A DNA stretch of 39,950 nucleotides from Rickettsiaceae bacterium (GTDB taxonomy: Bacteria; Pseudomonadota; Alphaproteobacteria; Rickettsiales; Rickettsiaceae), in contig JAJFBM010000011.1 of the NCBI GenBank assembly GCA_020697135.1, forward strand, positions 1 through 39,950. The letters are read 5' to 3'. The notes under the pieces are model-generated. The model worked only from the letters and a program-made list of their open reading frames with translations. It did no database searches and had not been told where the DNA came from. Positions 1 to 8,968 of the stretch are shown here, one piece after another. The translations under genes were made by a program, and so were the position numbers. Numbering within the stretch: position 1 is the stretch's first letter; every line of letters starts with the position of its first letter.

Positions 1-277
1 CATCATTATCAATCGCTGTTCCGGTTTTTGATAATTGAGGATTAAAGTGATGACCTAATTCAAGCTCAGCTCTTACTGTATCCATAACGCCATAACCAAC
101 AGCTAAAGACATTAACGGTGAATGATCTGTTTTTAATTTTAATTTTGTTGCCTTATCTTTTTCTGATATAAAGTGTGAAACACCAACATCAGCTCTTACG
201 TAGAATGCGTCTTCTTGAGCAAAAGCGGTTGAAGATAAAAGTGCAGTAGAAGCCGCAACTAATAGTAGTTTTTTCAT
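1..277 (-). CDS. Outer membrane beta-barrel-like protein, N-terminal part (cut by window edge)
   Basis: The first 92 codons of a minus-strand gene are visible, starting at ATG 275-277 behind a good ribosome binding site (AGGAGA, read on the minus strand at about 285-291). The protein opens with a clear Sec signal peptide: MKKLL, a hydrophobic stretch and a likely signal peptidase cut after AFA. After it come alternating segments such as FYVRADVGVS and SLAVGYGVMD, then RAELELGHHF, as expected for strands of a small outer membrane barrel of the OmpA/surface-antigen type found in Rickettsiales. The rest lies outside the window, so the family is an inference. It could also be another periplasmic or surface protein. 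Confidence 0.75.
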   Translation of the reverse strand, partial: MKKLLLVAASTALLSSTAFAQEDAFYVRADVGVSHFISEKDKATKLKLKTDHSPLMSLAVGYGVMDTVRAELELGHHFNPQLSKTGTAIDND

Positions 278-592
278 AAACAATTTCTCCTAGTAATATT
301 GTTTTAATTATTGCAGTTAAAAAACTAGCAATTAACTTGCAATACCATTATTCCTGGTAATTACACAATCACTATAATATATTTAACATTAGTAATACAA
401 TAGTAAACTAATTTTTAAATAGTAAAAAACTATAAATCTTTTATGTTGGTTGCATAAATACAACAATTTACAATGATCGCTTAAATCTTTTTAGAAAAAG
501 ATTATATTTCTACTTGAGTTATGCTTCAAGAAAAATACACTTTGTAAATATAAAGTTAAGTTTTAAGTAAAAATTAGTAATTATGCTTTTAT
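278..592. other. Intergenic region between pheT and the outer membrane protein gene
   Basis: About 315 bp of very AT-rich DNA. It must hold the promoter of the minus-strand outer membrane protein gene and the 3' end of the pheST transcript. I see no convincing terminator hairpin after pheT and no repeat or RNA gene. TATAAT-like hexamers occur but none is paired with a good -35, so I do not call a promoter. Confidence 0.5.
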
Positions 593-2986
593 TTAGCTAT
601 CTCTAATTTTTGCATCAAATTGTCTTTCAACTTCATTAATGATTTTTTCACTTATATTTTGTAGTTCGATATCATTTAAGGTTTTATCTTTTGCTTGAAG
701 CAATATATTCAGTGCTACAGATTTTTTGCCTTTTTCAATATTGCTACCTTTATATATATCAAATATTCTGACCTCTTTTATAAGCTCTTTTTCAAGAGAT
801 CTAATAAAGCTGGTAATTTCACCAATATTTGTTTTTTCTTCTACTAGAAAAGCAAAGTCACGTTCAACAGGTTGAAAGTCGGAGACTATATATTGTTCTT
901 TCTTACCGGCCTTAGACCTTGCTTCAGGTAACTCTTCTAAAAATAACTCAAACCCAACTACCCTATTTTTGATATCATAATTTGCCGTAAATTCTGGGTG
1001 AAGTTCGCCAAAATGGGCAATTATTTTATTACCAAGCTTTAAGGTTGCTGCCCTATTTGGGTGAAAATATGCAGGCTTATCAGAATTGAGTTGTAATTTA
1101 TTCATACTGAAGCCAAACTCTTCTAATAATAGTTCAAGATCGGCTTTAATATCATATATATCTACGTCTCGAGCTGAGTTATAAATAGTTTTATCTATAT
1201 AATTACCTACCCTTACAGCAGATATGACTTGCTTCTCATCTTCAGCCTTTGGACTTAAGAATATTGGCCCAACCTCAAAAAATGCTAAATCATTGAAAGA
1301 CCTAGCTTTATTTTTCGCTATTACATCAAGTAAATTTGGCAATATACTTGGACGCATATAATCAAGGTTGTTTGCAATAGGATTTGCAATAAAGAGCTCA
1401 TCTTTTAAAGGCCTTAACGCTGACGCTTTATTACTTGCCATAAATGACCAAGTAACTAATTCATCTAAACCTTTAGCTGTGAGAACTTTTCGAGCGTCCC
1501 TCATACGCCTTTGCTTTTGGCTTAATAAGCGGGTTTTAATTAAATGGTGACCCGGCAAGGGTGATTGAGGGAGTTTATCATAACCATAGATTCTTGCTAC
1601 CTCTTCAACTAAATCTTCGGGTATAGTAATATCAGACCGCCATGAAGGAATTTCTAATGTACAAGAAATTAAGTCATTAGAGAGTAGCTTAAAGCCTAAT
1701 TTTTCTAGTATAACGATAGATTCATCAGTTGAAATATCTATTCCGGTTCTCTTCTTTATAAGAGCAACTTCAAAATCAATCTTATTATTCTTGAAATCTG
1801 TTTCACCAGCAATAATATAATCAGATACCTCCCCCCCACAAATTTCTAAAATCATTTGCGTTGCAATATCAATTCCTAAAATAATTGAATTTGGATCAAC
1901 ATGCCTTTCGAAGCGGAAACGAGAATCTGTATGAATTTGTAATCTTCTACCAGTTTTTGCAATTGCCACTTTATCAAATATAGCTGATTCTAATATAATA
2001 TTAGTCGTCTCCAGTGAACAAGAACCATCCTCTCCACCAATGATACCGCCAAGCGCATGAATATTATTTTCATCAGCTATAACAATATCACTAGAAGTAA
2101 GCTCGTATTTTTTGCCATTTAGAGCTGCAAGTTTTTCGCCTGCACGAGCTTCTCTTACCATTAAGCTTCCACCAATTTTTGCTTTGTCATAAGCATGCAG
2201 CGGCCTTGCAAAACTATAAGATATGTAATTTGTAATATCTACAAGCGCAGAAATTGGGTTTACTCCTATATTTTTAAGTAAGTTCTGAAGCCAAATAGGG
2301 CTTTTACAATTTTTTACATTTTTAAACTCTCTTAATACAAACCCCTTCGAGAGCTTCTTATTTTCTATCAAAGCTTTGAAATTAGAGTTAAATTTTGCTT
2401 CTACTTTGTTATATTGTAGAGGTTTTAAAGCTCCTATCCCGCTTGCTGCAAGATCACGCGCTATACCATAAACTCCAAGACAGTCCCCTCTATTTGGCGT
2501 TACAAATATATCGATTACTGGATCATCTAAACCAAAATACTTTAAGAAACTCTCACCTGGATTAGCCTCAAGAGGAAGCTCTATAATTCCATCAGAATCA
2601 CCACCAATTGATAATTCTTCAGCAGAACAAAGCATTCCCTCGCTTTTAACCCCTCTAATTTCTGAGGCACGAATCTTGAACTGGCCGTTTGGTATAAGAG
2701 CGCCAACTTCTGCAAGCACTACTTTAATCCCAGCCCTTGCATTTGAAGCACCACAGACAATTTGTAGGATTTGAGAGCCATTATTTACCTTGCAAACACG
2801 AAGTTTATCTGCATTAGGATGTTGAGTAGCTTCTATAATTTCAGCAACTTTAAAGCTGCCAAGCTCTTTAGTTTTGTCTATAACTTCTTCTACCTCTAAG
2901 CCAAGAATCGTAAGTTTTTCACATATTTCTTGAATAGATGCATTAGTATCTAGAAATGACTTTAGCCATGATAATGTGAATTTCAT
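593..2986 (-). CDS. pheT: Phenylalanine--tRNA ligase beta subunit
   Basis: The 797-residue product is the beta chain of the cytosolic alpha2-beta2 phenylalanyl-tRNA synthetase, which charges tRNA-Phe and edits mischarged tyrosine. Its length matches bacterial PheT. Visible domains are an N-terminal tRNA-binding OB fold (about residues 40-150, with HPNADKLRVCKV and VCGASNARAG), the B3/B4 editing domain (about 215-385), the B5 domain (about 400-475, with a VEEVARIYGYDKLP segment just after it), a catalytic-core-like domain, and a C-terminal ferredoxin-like anticodon-binding domain (about 705-795, beginning FQPVERDFAFLVEE). The start ATG overlaps the pheS stop by 4 bases (ATGA), so the two are translationally coupled. 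Confidence 0.97.
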   Translation of the reverse strand: MKFTLSWLKSFLDTNASIQEICEKLTILGLEVEEVIDKTKELGSFKVAEIIEATQHPNADKLRVCKVNNGSQILQIVCGASNARAGIKVVLAEVGALIPNGQFKIRASEIRGVKSEGMLCSAEELSIGGDSDGIIELPLEANPGESFLKYFGLDDPVIDIFVTPNRGDCLGVYGIARDLAASGIGALKPLQYNKVEAKFNSNFKALIENKKLSKGFVLREFKNVKNCKSPIWLQNLLKNIGVNPISALVDITNYISYSFARPLHAYDKAKIGGSLMVREARAGEKLAALNGKKYELTSSDIVIADENNIHALGGIIGGEDGSCSLETTNIILESAIFDKVAIAKTGRRLQIHTDSRFRFERHVDPNSIILGIDIATQMILEICGGEVSDYIIAGETDFKNNKIDFEVALIKKRTGIDISTDESIVILEKLGFKLLSNDLISCTLEIPSWRSDITIPEDLVEEVARIYGYDKLPQSPLPGHHLIKTRLLSQKQRRMRDARKVLTAKGLDELVTWSFMASNKASALRPLKDELFIANPIANNLDYMRPSILPNLLDVIAKNKARSFNDLAFFEVGPIFLSPKAEDEKQVISAVRVGNYIDKTIYNSARDVDIYDIKADLELLLEEFGFSMNKLQLNSDKPAYFHPNRAATLKLGNKIIAHFGELHPEFTANYDIKNRVVGFELFLEELPEARSKAGKKEQYIVSDFQPVERDFAFLVEEKTNIGEITSFIRSLEKELIKEVRIFDIYKGSNIEKGKKSVALNILLQAKDKTLNDIELQNISEKIINEVERQFDAKIRDS

Positions 2987-4053
2987 CTTGTAAGCCCTCC
3001 TATTATGCTTGGCGCGTCAAAGCTTGAAAAACCATAATGATTCAGCCAACGTTGATCACCATTGAAAAATTCTCGAAGATCACCAATCCCATATTTAAGC
3101 ATAGCAAATCTCTCAAGTCCTAAACCAAAAGCAAAGCCTTGATATTCACTTGGGTCTATTCCAGCATTTTCTAAAACTTTTGGATGAATCATGCCGCAGC
3201 CCATAACTTCAAGCCAGCCATCACCCTCACCTAAAATTAATTCGTTTGCTTTTCTTGTGCATCGTATGTCAACCTCAGCTGAAGGCTCGGTAAATGGGAA
3301 GAAGTTAGCTCGGAAGCGAGCATCTAGTTTATCTTTCTCAAAAAATGCTTTCATAAATTCATTTATAAAATGTTTTAAATGCCCCATATGAATATCTTTA
3401 TCAACTACAACACCTTCAATTTGGTGGAACATTGGAGTATGGGTTGCATCCCAATCACAACGATAAACTCTACCAGGCACAACAAATCTAAATGGAGGCT
3501 TACCTTTTTGCATTGTTCTAATTTGCACTGGTGAAGTATGGGTTCTGAGTAAATTTTTACCCTCAGCACCTTTCATATAAAAAGTATCATGCATTTGACG
3601 TGCAGGGTGGTTTTCATCAATATTAAGCGCAGTGAAATTATACCCATCATCTTCAATACTGGGCCCCTCTTCTATATTAAAGCCAAGATTTGCAAATATT
3701 TCTGTCATTTCATTAAGAGCTTGTGTAAGCGGATGAATTTTGCCACTTTTTTCGCTTCTGCCTGGCAAGCTTAAATCTTGCCACTCTGATTGCAGTTTTA
3801 TATCAAGCTCCTGGCGGCTTAATTCTTCTCTTTTCTTATCAAATATCTCTTGCAAGTTTTGCTTTACTATATTTACTTCCCGGCCAAATTCTTTTTTCTC
3901 TTCAACCGGCAAGGTTACAATTTTTGCCATTTCAGCCTGAAGTCTACCTGATTTACCAAAAATCTCTATTTTTACTTGTTCTAGATTTGCCATTGTATCA
4001 ACGGACTCTATTTTCCGCTTCATCTCTTCATTTAGAGCGTTTAAATCTGCCAT
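2983..4053 (-). CDS. pheS: Phenylalanine--tRNA ligase alpha subunit
   Basis: The 356-residue product is the catalytic alpha chain of phenylalanyl-tRNA synthetase. The first ~90 residues form the coiled-coil arm that grips tRNA. The class II core follows, with the motif 2 region RVYRCDWDATHTPMFHQIEG and motif 3 FGLGLERFAMLKYGI near the C-terminus. Length is normal for the family. It is the first gene of a pheS-pheT operon. I see no Phe-rich leader peptide and attenuator upstream like that of enteric pheST. Confidence 0.97.
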   Translation of the reverse strand: MADLNALNEEMKRKIESVDTMANLEQVKIEIFGKSGRLQAEMAKIVTLPVEEKKEFGREVNIVKQNLQEIFDKKREELSRQELDIKLQSEWQDLSLPGRSEKSGKIHPLTQALNEMTEIFANLGFNIEEGPSIEDDGYNFTALNIDENHPARQMHDTFYMKGAEGKNLLRTHTSPVQIRTMQKGKPPFRFVVPGRVYRCDWDATHTPMFHQIEGVVVDKDIHMGHLKHFINEFMKAFFEKDKLDARFRANFFPFTEPSAEVDIRCTRKANELILGEGDGWLEVMGCGMIHPKVLENAGIDPSEYQGFAFGLGLERFAMLKYGIGDLREFFNGDQRWLNHYGFSSFDAPSIIGGLTR

Positions 4054-4242
4054 AGGCGTGCCTTTATCTTAAAATTATTTTAACCAAACCTTTATACCAA
4101 TTCTCATGCCTAGCCGCAAGTATTTTGATCTCTTTGATTTATAACGACTAAGGCTCCTTTCTAAACTAAAAGTTATTTAAATTAAATTTCCTTACGCAAA
4201 ACCTAATTAATAAGTCAAGCAAATTCATAAAGAACATTTAAT

Positions 4243-4308
4243 GCTAGCATTTTTTTAGGCCATTATATTCTAGGAATTATTTAAGTAGAAACAAAAAACA
4301 GGGGAGGG
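4243..4308 (-). repeat. Relic repeat shared with 23191-23269
   Basis: Read on the minus strand this segment begins CCTCCCCTGTTTTTTG and, about 50 bases on, contains GGCCTAAAAAAATGCTAGC followed by ATTAA. On the plus strand at 23191-23269 the same order appears: CCCCCCTGTTTTTTTAG, then AGCCAAAAAAATGCTAG, then TTTTAA. The two are diverged copies in opposite orientation. Because the second copy abuts a transposase fragment, this one may be an insertion sequence end or a MITE-like relic (inference). Confidence 0.5.
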
Positions 4309-4367
4309 TACAAGGCTTAAGTCTTAAATGGACAAGTAGCGGAATACTTGGAAACCCGCATAAACAC

Positions 4368-4445
4368 GTCATTACGAGCGAGGTTTTAGACGAGAGTGGT
4401 AATCTCAAAAGAGATCACCATGTCGCTATCGCTCCTCGTTATGAC
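4368..4445. repeat. Imperfect palindromic repeat element (Rickettsiales-type)
   Basis: A 78 bp imperfect palindrome. The outer arms are GTCATTACGAGCGAGG and, inverted, GCTCCTCGTTATGAC. Inner arms are GTGGTAATCTC (4396-4406) and GAGATCACCAT (4411-4421). It is built like the element at 33937-34065 and resembles the GTCATTGCGAGC-type palindromes I know from Rickettsiales intergenic DNA. Confidence 0.7.
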
Positions 4446-4605
4446 TATAAGCAGAAAAAAACAACTTATACCTTTGTAATATATTAACCACATTATTGGG
4501 TGATTTCATTTGTAATCTCTATGCAGTATCCTAAAAAACTCAACATAACTTAATTCGTTTACTAGTATACCCATTATATCAACCTTCACGATACTGGTCC
4601 TTAGA

Positions 4606-6876
4606 ATGATTACGAATATCACTTTCTCCTACGATAAATTTAAGACAAAAATACCTAACCTTAAATCGATTAAACCTTCATTTGGGCAGATGTTGAACCT
4701 ACATATGTCCTATAATGTTTTAGGTTGGCAACCTACTTTAGGCTTAGCTGTTACTACTACAATAGATAAAGGGTTAATCGCTAAATACGGATTTAGTAAG
4801 AATTACATAAGCCTAACTGCTTTCTGGGGAACGGTAGCTTTTAAAGCTATTAAAAATTTACATTCGTCTGAAGTAATACCTGCAAAATACAAACCGTGGC
4901 TTTATACACTCTTCTCTGCAATATCTATTAGTATGATATATTCTGGAAGAGATCTCTTTGCCGATGATTTAAAAATTAAACCAGTATTAAAATCCATTTC
5001 TCTCTCAGCTAGTTTTTTCGATAAAAATAAAACATTTGAAAATCTAAATAAGGAATTTGATAAAAGCTATGTAAATGGGCTACTATATGGAGCAAAAAAT
5101 ATAAAAACTATTTTAACTAATAAGTTTATTTTATTTACCTTCCTTGAACAAGGGATAAAAGTAAGTGAAATGTATTTTACTGCTAGATTTTTTCCTAATA
5201 TTACTAAAGATAAAATCATCTTGATCGCAAGGATCAAAGAAGAAAAAAGTATGAAATGTGTTATCGAATCGATTTCTGTACAATTTATAATAGCTTTCAA
5301 GAAAAGTTTTTCGAATGCTTTAAGTAATAAACTAAAAAGCATCACTAACAAAATAATCGCAAAAGAGTTAAGGGATTTAATACTGGAAGAAAAGAATATT
5401 CAAACCGTAATGAAAATGTCTAATAAACACATTGCCGATGCAATAGGAAAAATTAACGAAGGTGCTTATGATACGTTAATAAATTATAGTACTAAACTTC
5501 TTTATCCCAATGCAACATTTAACAATTATTATTTAGTTACTAGAAATAAAAATTTGATGGATAATTACGCAGGTTTTTATTTATTAGATTGCGGTGTAAA
5601 AGCACTGTTCAATCGTTTAAATTTTCAAAATATAAAAGATACTTTCGTTAAACTTAGGTATAAAGATAATAATCAATCACAAGAAAATTCCCGACTTGCA
5701 GAAGATTCATTTAATAACAATGGAATAAATTTAAAAACTTACTATTTATCAGTTGCTTTTAGAGACTTTGAAGAAATGAATAAACGCGGAATTAGAAATT
5801 ATCTTTTAGAAAAGATATCCGATGACGCAGAGCAAAGTCAAAGTGAGGTAATTTCTAAACTAAAGAATGATTTATCTTGTTATATTCATTGCTCATTAAG
5901 TCAAGCAACTTATGATCTAGCTTTTATTTTACAAATATTAGCTTACAATATCCCTATTGATCGAATAACTGATGTTGATTCAGCTATTTTTAAGCTAAAT
6001 AACTATCTATTTCCACCTGTGCTATTGATAGATCTCCAGCATTATGAAAGTATTATAGACTACTATAAACCAATGTTAGAAACATTAAGAAACCCGACTA
6101 ATTGGGATGCTGAGCGAAAATTAAGCGACAGCAATGCTCTCAAAATAGAAAATTATATTTTACTCAAGTCGCCAAGCCAAGAGGTCTTAATTAACATCCC
6201 AGAACTGACATTTGTCGCTGGGAAGAGATATGCTATCACGGGAACAATAGGAACTGGTAAAACTACTTTCCTAGCTGACTTAGCCAAATGTTTGAATTAC
6301 AATTTTTCTAGTAAAGGTACTATTTATTACCCAACCTTTGAGGGGAAGGAGTTACCTTTAATTTTATGTGATACGGAAATTTTTGAACTTACTGGGGCTT
6401 CTTTATACCTTTCCGCCACATATAGGGTGCAACCTTTATTAAACGAAAATGAGAAACTTAGACTCTTACCAGAGGTAAAAGATTTATATCATTTATTTTG
6501 TCCGAGTAATAAGGAAAATTTCACAGAAGCTAATTTATTGGCTACAAGAAAGGGCCTCGGAAAAAATGGGGACGAAGTGAAAGCACCATTAAGCACCGGC
6601 CAAAGAAAAATAACCATATTGATTAATGCCATATTATATAAAAAGTACATTAATAAACCTGTAGTATTTTTGATGGATGAGACGTTAGCAAATCTTGATA
6701 AAACAACTACTAAGATAGTATGTGATAAGCTCAAAGAAACCTTTAGTGATTCGATTGTAATTTCTGTCGATCATGGAGCAGAGGATAATGCTTTCTATAC
6801 TGATATTATTGATTTCAATAATTTTAAAGTAACTGATACTCAACCTACATTATTAGGAGATATAGAAGCTTATTAA
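4606..6876 (+). CDS. Unusual ABC-type ATPase with a large unrecognised N-terminal region
   Basis: A 756-residue protein. The C-terminal ~220 residues are an ABC nucleotide-binding domain with all ATP-site landmarks in order: Walker A GTIGTGKTT, signature LSTGQ, Walker B VVFLMDE, D-loop ANLD and H-loop VISVDH. The usual Q-loop glutamine is not evident; CDTEIFEL stands near its place. The first ~530 residues are Lys/Asn-rich with only weak hydrophobic stretches (near residues 40-55, 70-80, 100-115), so it is not obviously a six-helix exporter. KELRDLILEE followed later by ENSRLAEDSF loosely recalls the SbmA/BacA/ABCD membrane domain, so a degenerate member of that group is possible. The start ATG has a weak ribosome binding site. 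The gene stands alone between repeat-laden intergenic stretches, which suggests accessory DNA. Its function is unknown. Confidence 0.7.
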   Translation: MITNITFSYDKFKTKIPNLKSIKPSFGQMLNLHMSYNVLGWQPTLGLAVTTTIDKGLIAKYGFSKNYISLTAFWGTVAFKAIKNLHSSEVIPAKYKPWLYTLFSAISISMIYSGRDLFADDLKIKPVLKSISLSASFFDKNKTFENLNKEFDKSYVNGLLYGAKNIKTILTNKFILFTFLEQGIKVSEMYFTARFFPNITKDKIILIARIKEEKSMKCVIESISVQFIIAFKKSFSNALSNKLKSITNKIIAKELRDLILEEKNIQTVMKMSNKHIADAIGKINEGAYDTLINYSTKLLYPNATFNNYYLVTRNKNLMDNYAGFYLLDCGVKALFNRLNFQNIKDTFVKLRYKDNNQSQENSRLAEDSFNNNGINLKTYYLSVAFRDFEEMNKRGIRNYLLEKISDDAEQSQSEVISKLKNDLSCYIHCSLSQATYDLAFILQILAYNIPIDRITDVDSAIFKLNNYLFPPVLLIDLQHYESIIDYYKPMLETLRNPTNWDAERKLSDSNALKIENYILLKSPSQEVLINIPELTFVAGKRYAITGTIGTGKTTFLADLAKCLNYNFSSKGTIYYPTFEGKELPLILCDTEIFELTGASLYLSATYRVQPLLNENEKLRLLPEVKDLYHLFCPSNKENFTEANLLATRKGLGKNGDEVKAPLSTGQRKITILINAILYKKYINKPVVFLMDETLANLDKTTTKIVCDKLKETFSDSIVISVDHGAEDNAFYTDIIDFNNFKVTDTQPTLLGDIEAY

Positions 6877-6950
6877 GCGGACGGGTAAATGATTTAGTAA
6901 TTTGATATGCTTACTTCTTACCTTACTAATCCTCCTCTAAGTACGATATT

Positions 6951-7060
6951 ATAGCATGGTTAAAAAGACGGCCTGTACTGTCATGAGCTAAGGCTTGACC
7001 GCGGGATACAAAAACACAACAAATACAGGGGCTTAGAAAGTTTTACGGACACCCCAGCCT
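6951..7060. repeat. Possible degenerate repeat or IS-end debris
   Basis: The stretch contains GGCTTGACCGCGGGATAC, resembling half of a CCCGCGGTCAAGC-type palindrome frequent in Rickettsia genomes. Read on the minus strand it also has GGGGTGTCCGTAAAACTTTC followed by TAAGCCCC, reminiscent of the terminal bases of some IS256-like elements. No transposase sequence remains. The assignment is weak. Confidence 0.3.
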
Positions 7061-7131
7061 ATGCTACATGGTAACAAAGTGAGTAAAAACATATCCATGC
7101 AGCAAAACCCTTAGGCTTTGAAAGATTTTTA

Positions 7132-8409
7132 CTAATTTTTCTTATTCTGCACCCAGGAGCGGTTTACGACGGCTGGAGAGAAATAGTTACCTTGCATGTA
7201 GTCAACATCAATATCAAGTAGGAACTTGGCTATTTCGCCATTTTCTACGAATTCAGCTACAGTTTGAGTGCCAAGCTCTTCAGCCATTTTAACTAAAGTC
7301 TCAACAAAGAACCTATTATCAAGATTATCAAGAACGTCTCTTATGAACCATCCGTCAATCTTTATTAGATCTATTGGTAAAAGCTTTAACTGCCTAAAAG
7401 AAGTATAACCAGCGCCAAAATCATCAATAGCTACTTTACAACCAAGTTTATGTACTGCTTTAATGAAATGCTTTGTTTTTTCTAGATCATCTTGAGCAGC
7501 AGTCTCTGTTATTTCTATAATCAATCTTGAAGCAAGCTGTGAATCAGAAAGACAATCTTTGATTTTATCAAGAAGGTAAGGGTTTGTGACCCCAAGGTTT
7601 GATATATTAATAGCAAAATTAATATCGCTTGACCTATTTAATTCCTCAATCGCCATATCTATGACCATATCATCTATAATACTTATAAAGCCGAGTCTTT
7701 CAGCAATAGGTATCAATGGTCCGGCAGATACTAATTTATTATTATCAACCATTCTAAGCAAGCATTCATAATGATTTATATGCCCTGTCTTACAGCTGAC
7801 AATAGGCTGAAACGCAAATCTTATTTGATTATTAGAAATAGATCTCTTAAGTATATTGGCTCGTTGATAATCGGTTTCAACTCTTTTAATTACGTTATTT
7901 GTTTCGTCATCATAAACAATATGATAAGCAGAACCATTGCTAAATTGATCTTGATAAGCATGTCTTAATTTATTAAGTAAAATTTCTTCAGTTGAGCCAA
8001 ATTTTGGAAAAACTATACTAGTTAATTTAAAATCAAAAAATGAGTCTTGAGTATAAACGTCATTAATTTGTAGGGATTTGAAAATATTAAAAGTTATATT
8101 GGAAAGAAGCTCTTTAGAATCATCTAATATTATATAAAAATCATTACCTACTTTAAAAAAACAACTCTCAGATAAATAATTTTTTCTTAAAACTGAAAAA
8201 ATTATTTCGTATGTATCTTTAAGCTTACTCTCAATTTCGCTTGATGAAACATTCAAACCTAAAAAATCAATATTAGCTAAATGAACCTTAAGAAGAACTT
8301 TATTTATTTTGTCTTGCCCACACTCCTCTATAGTTTCTCGGAGTGTTTTTGAGAAATTTATATTTTCCTTTCGATTGAAGCCATTAGAATTTTCTTCTTT
8401 CAGTCGCAT
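7132..8409 (-). CDS. EAL-domain protein, likely cyclic-di-GMP phosphodiesterase, with degenerate GGDEF-like N-terminus
   Basis: 425 residues with no membrane segment. The C-terminal half (about 195-415) is an EAL domain that would hydrolyse cyclic-di-GMP to pGpG. The EAL motif reads ECLLR (E215). The other catalytic and metal-binding positions seem kept: N268 in INISN, E299 in IIEITE, D329-D330 in AIDDFGAGYTSF, K350 in LIKIDG, E386 in AEFVEN and Q406 in MQGNYFSPA. The N-terminal part (about 25-160) looks like a worn GGDEF domain: VGNDFYIILDD sits where GGDEF would be, so cyclase activity is unlikely. It is a single-gene unit downstream of the heme operon. Activity is inferred from residues only. 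Confidence 0.85.
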   Translation of the reverse strand: MRLKEENSNGFNRKENINFSKTLRETIEECGQDKINKVLLKVHLANIDFLGLNVSSSEIESKLKDTYEIIFSVLRKNYLSESCFFKVGNDFYIILDDSKELLSNITFNIFKSLQINDVYTQDSFFDFKLTSIVFPKFGSTEEILLNKLRHAYQDQFSNGSAYHIVYDDETNNVIKRVETDYQRANILKRSISNNQIRFAFQPIVSCKTGHINHYECLLRMVDNNKLVSAGPLIPIAERLGFISIIDDMVIDMAIEELNRSSDINFAINISNLGVTNPYLLDKIKDCLSDSQLASRLIIEITETAAQDDLEKTKHFIKAVHKLGCKVAIDDFGAGYTSFRQLKLLPIDLIKIDGWFIRDVLDNLDNRFFVETLVKMAEELGTQTVAEFVENGEIAKFLLDIDVDYMQGNYFSPAVVNRSWVQNKKN

Positions 8410-8518
8410 ATTTGATTAAGGTTTTCTTAATAAAGTTATAACTTGTATATGCAACTTTTGCAAGGCATATTATTTAAAAAATATGTAATAAATTATTAAA
8501 TGCAACAAGTTTATTAAT

Positions 8519-8968
8519 CTAATCAAAAGGTTTTATTATTACTGTGGCAACAGCTATAATCATAAACACAGTTACAGTTTCATTTATTATTCGGTAAAAA
8601 GTTGAAGAGCGCTTATTTTCTCCTCGTATAAATTCTTTTCTACATTTAGCAAGAAATCCGTGAATCCCTGCAATTGATAAAACTGCTGTCATTTTAATAT
8701 GAAACCATACTCCTAAAGCCTTAAAGCCGTAAATATAAGCGTTTGTTAGACCAAAAATAAACGTTACAACCATTGCTGGATTTATAATAAATTTTAGCAA
8801 TCTATATTCCATAAGCTGCAGTAATTTATCTGATTCAGAACCTATTTTAACATCAGCATGATATACATATAATCTTGGAAGATAGAGCATTCCAGCCATC
8901 CAAGATATAACAGCAATAACATGGATTGTTTTAAAATATTCATAATAATTTGATAGATGACTAAGCAT
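8519..8968 (-). CDS. hemJ: Protoporphyrinogen IX oxidase HemJ
   Basis: A 149-residue integral membrane protein with about four transmembrane helices. Conserved features of the HemJ (formerly UPF0093/CopD-like) family are KTIHVIAVISWMAGMLYLPRL near the N-terminus, YRLLKFIINPAMV, and HIKMTAVLSIAGIHG. The early histidine (H16) is the expected heme-ligand/catalytic residue. HemJ oxidises protoporphyrinogen IX to protoporphyrin IX, the step just before HemH. It directly follows hemH with no gap, as the last gene of hemE-hemH-hemJ, which supports the assignment. Confidence 0.9.
   Translation of the reverse strand: MLSHLSNYYEYFKTIHVIAVISWMAGMLYLPRLYVYHADVKIGSESDKLLQLMEYRLLKFIINPAMVVTFIFGLTNAYIYGFKALGVWFHIKMTAVLSIAGIHGFLAKCRKEFIRGENKRSSTFYRIINETVTVFMIIAVATVIIKPFD

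Larger units (their letters stand above)
4054..4605. other. Repeat-rich intergenic region upstream of pheS and the ABC-type gene
   Basis: This 552 bp gap lies between divergent genes and must contain both promoters. It holds at least two repeat relics, described separately: a stretch at about 4243-4308 matching a segment next to the transposase relic near 23.2 kb, and a palindromic element at 4368-4445. I find no ORF or RNA gene in it. Confidence 0.6.

Noticed and set aside
4054-4605. T-box or Phe-leader attenuator before pheS
   Set aside because: No Phe-rich leader ORF followed by alternative hairpins, and no T-box sequence, is visible.
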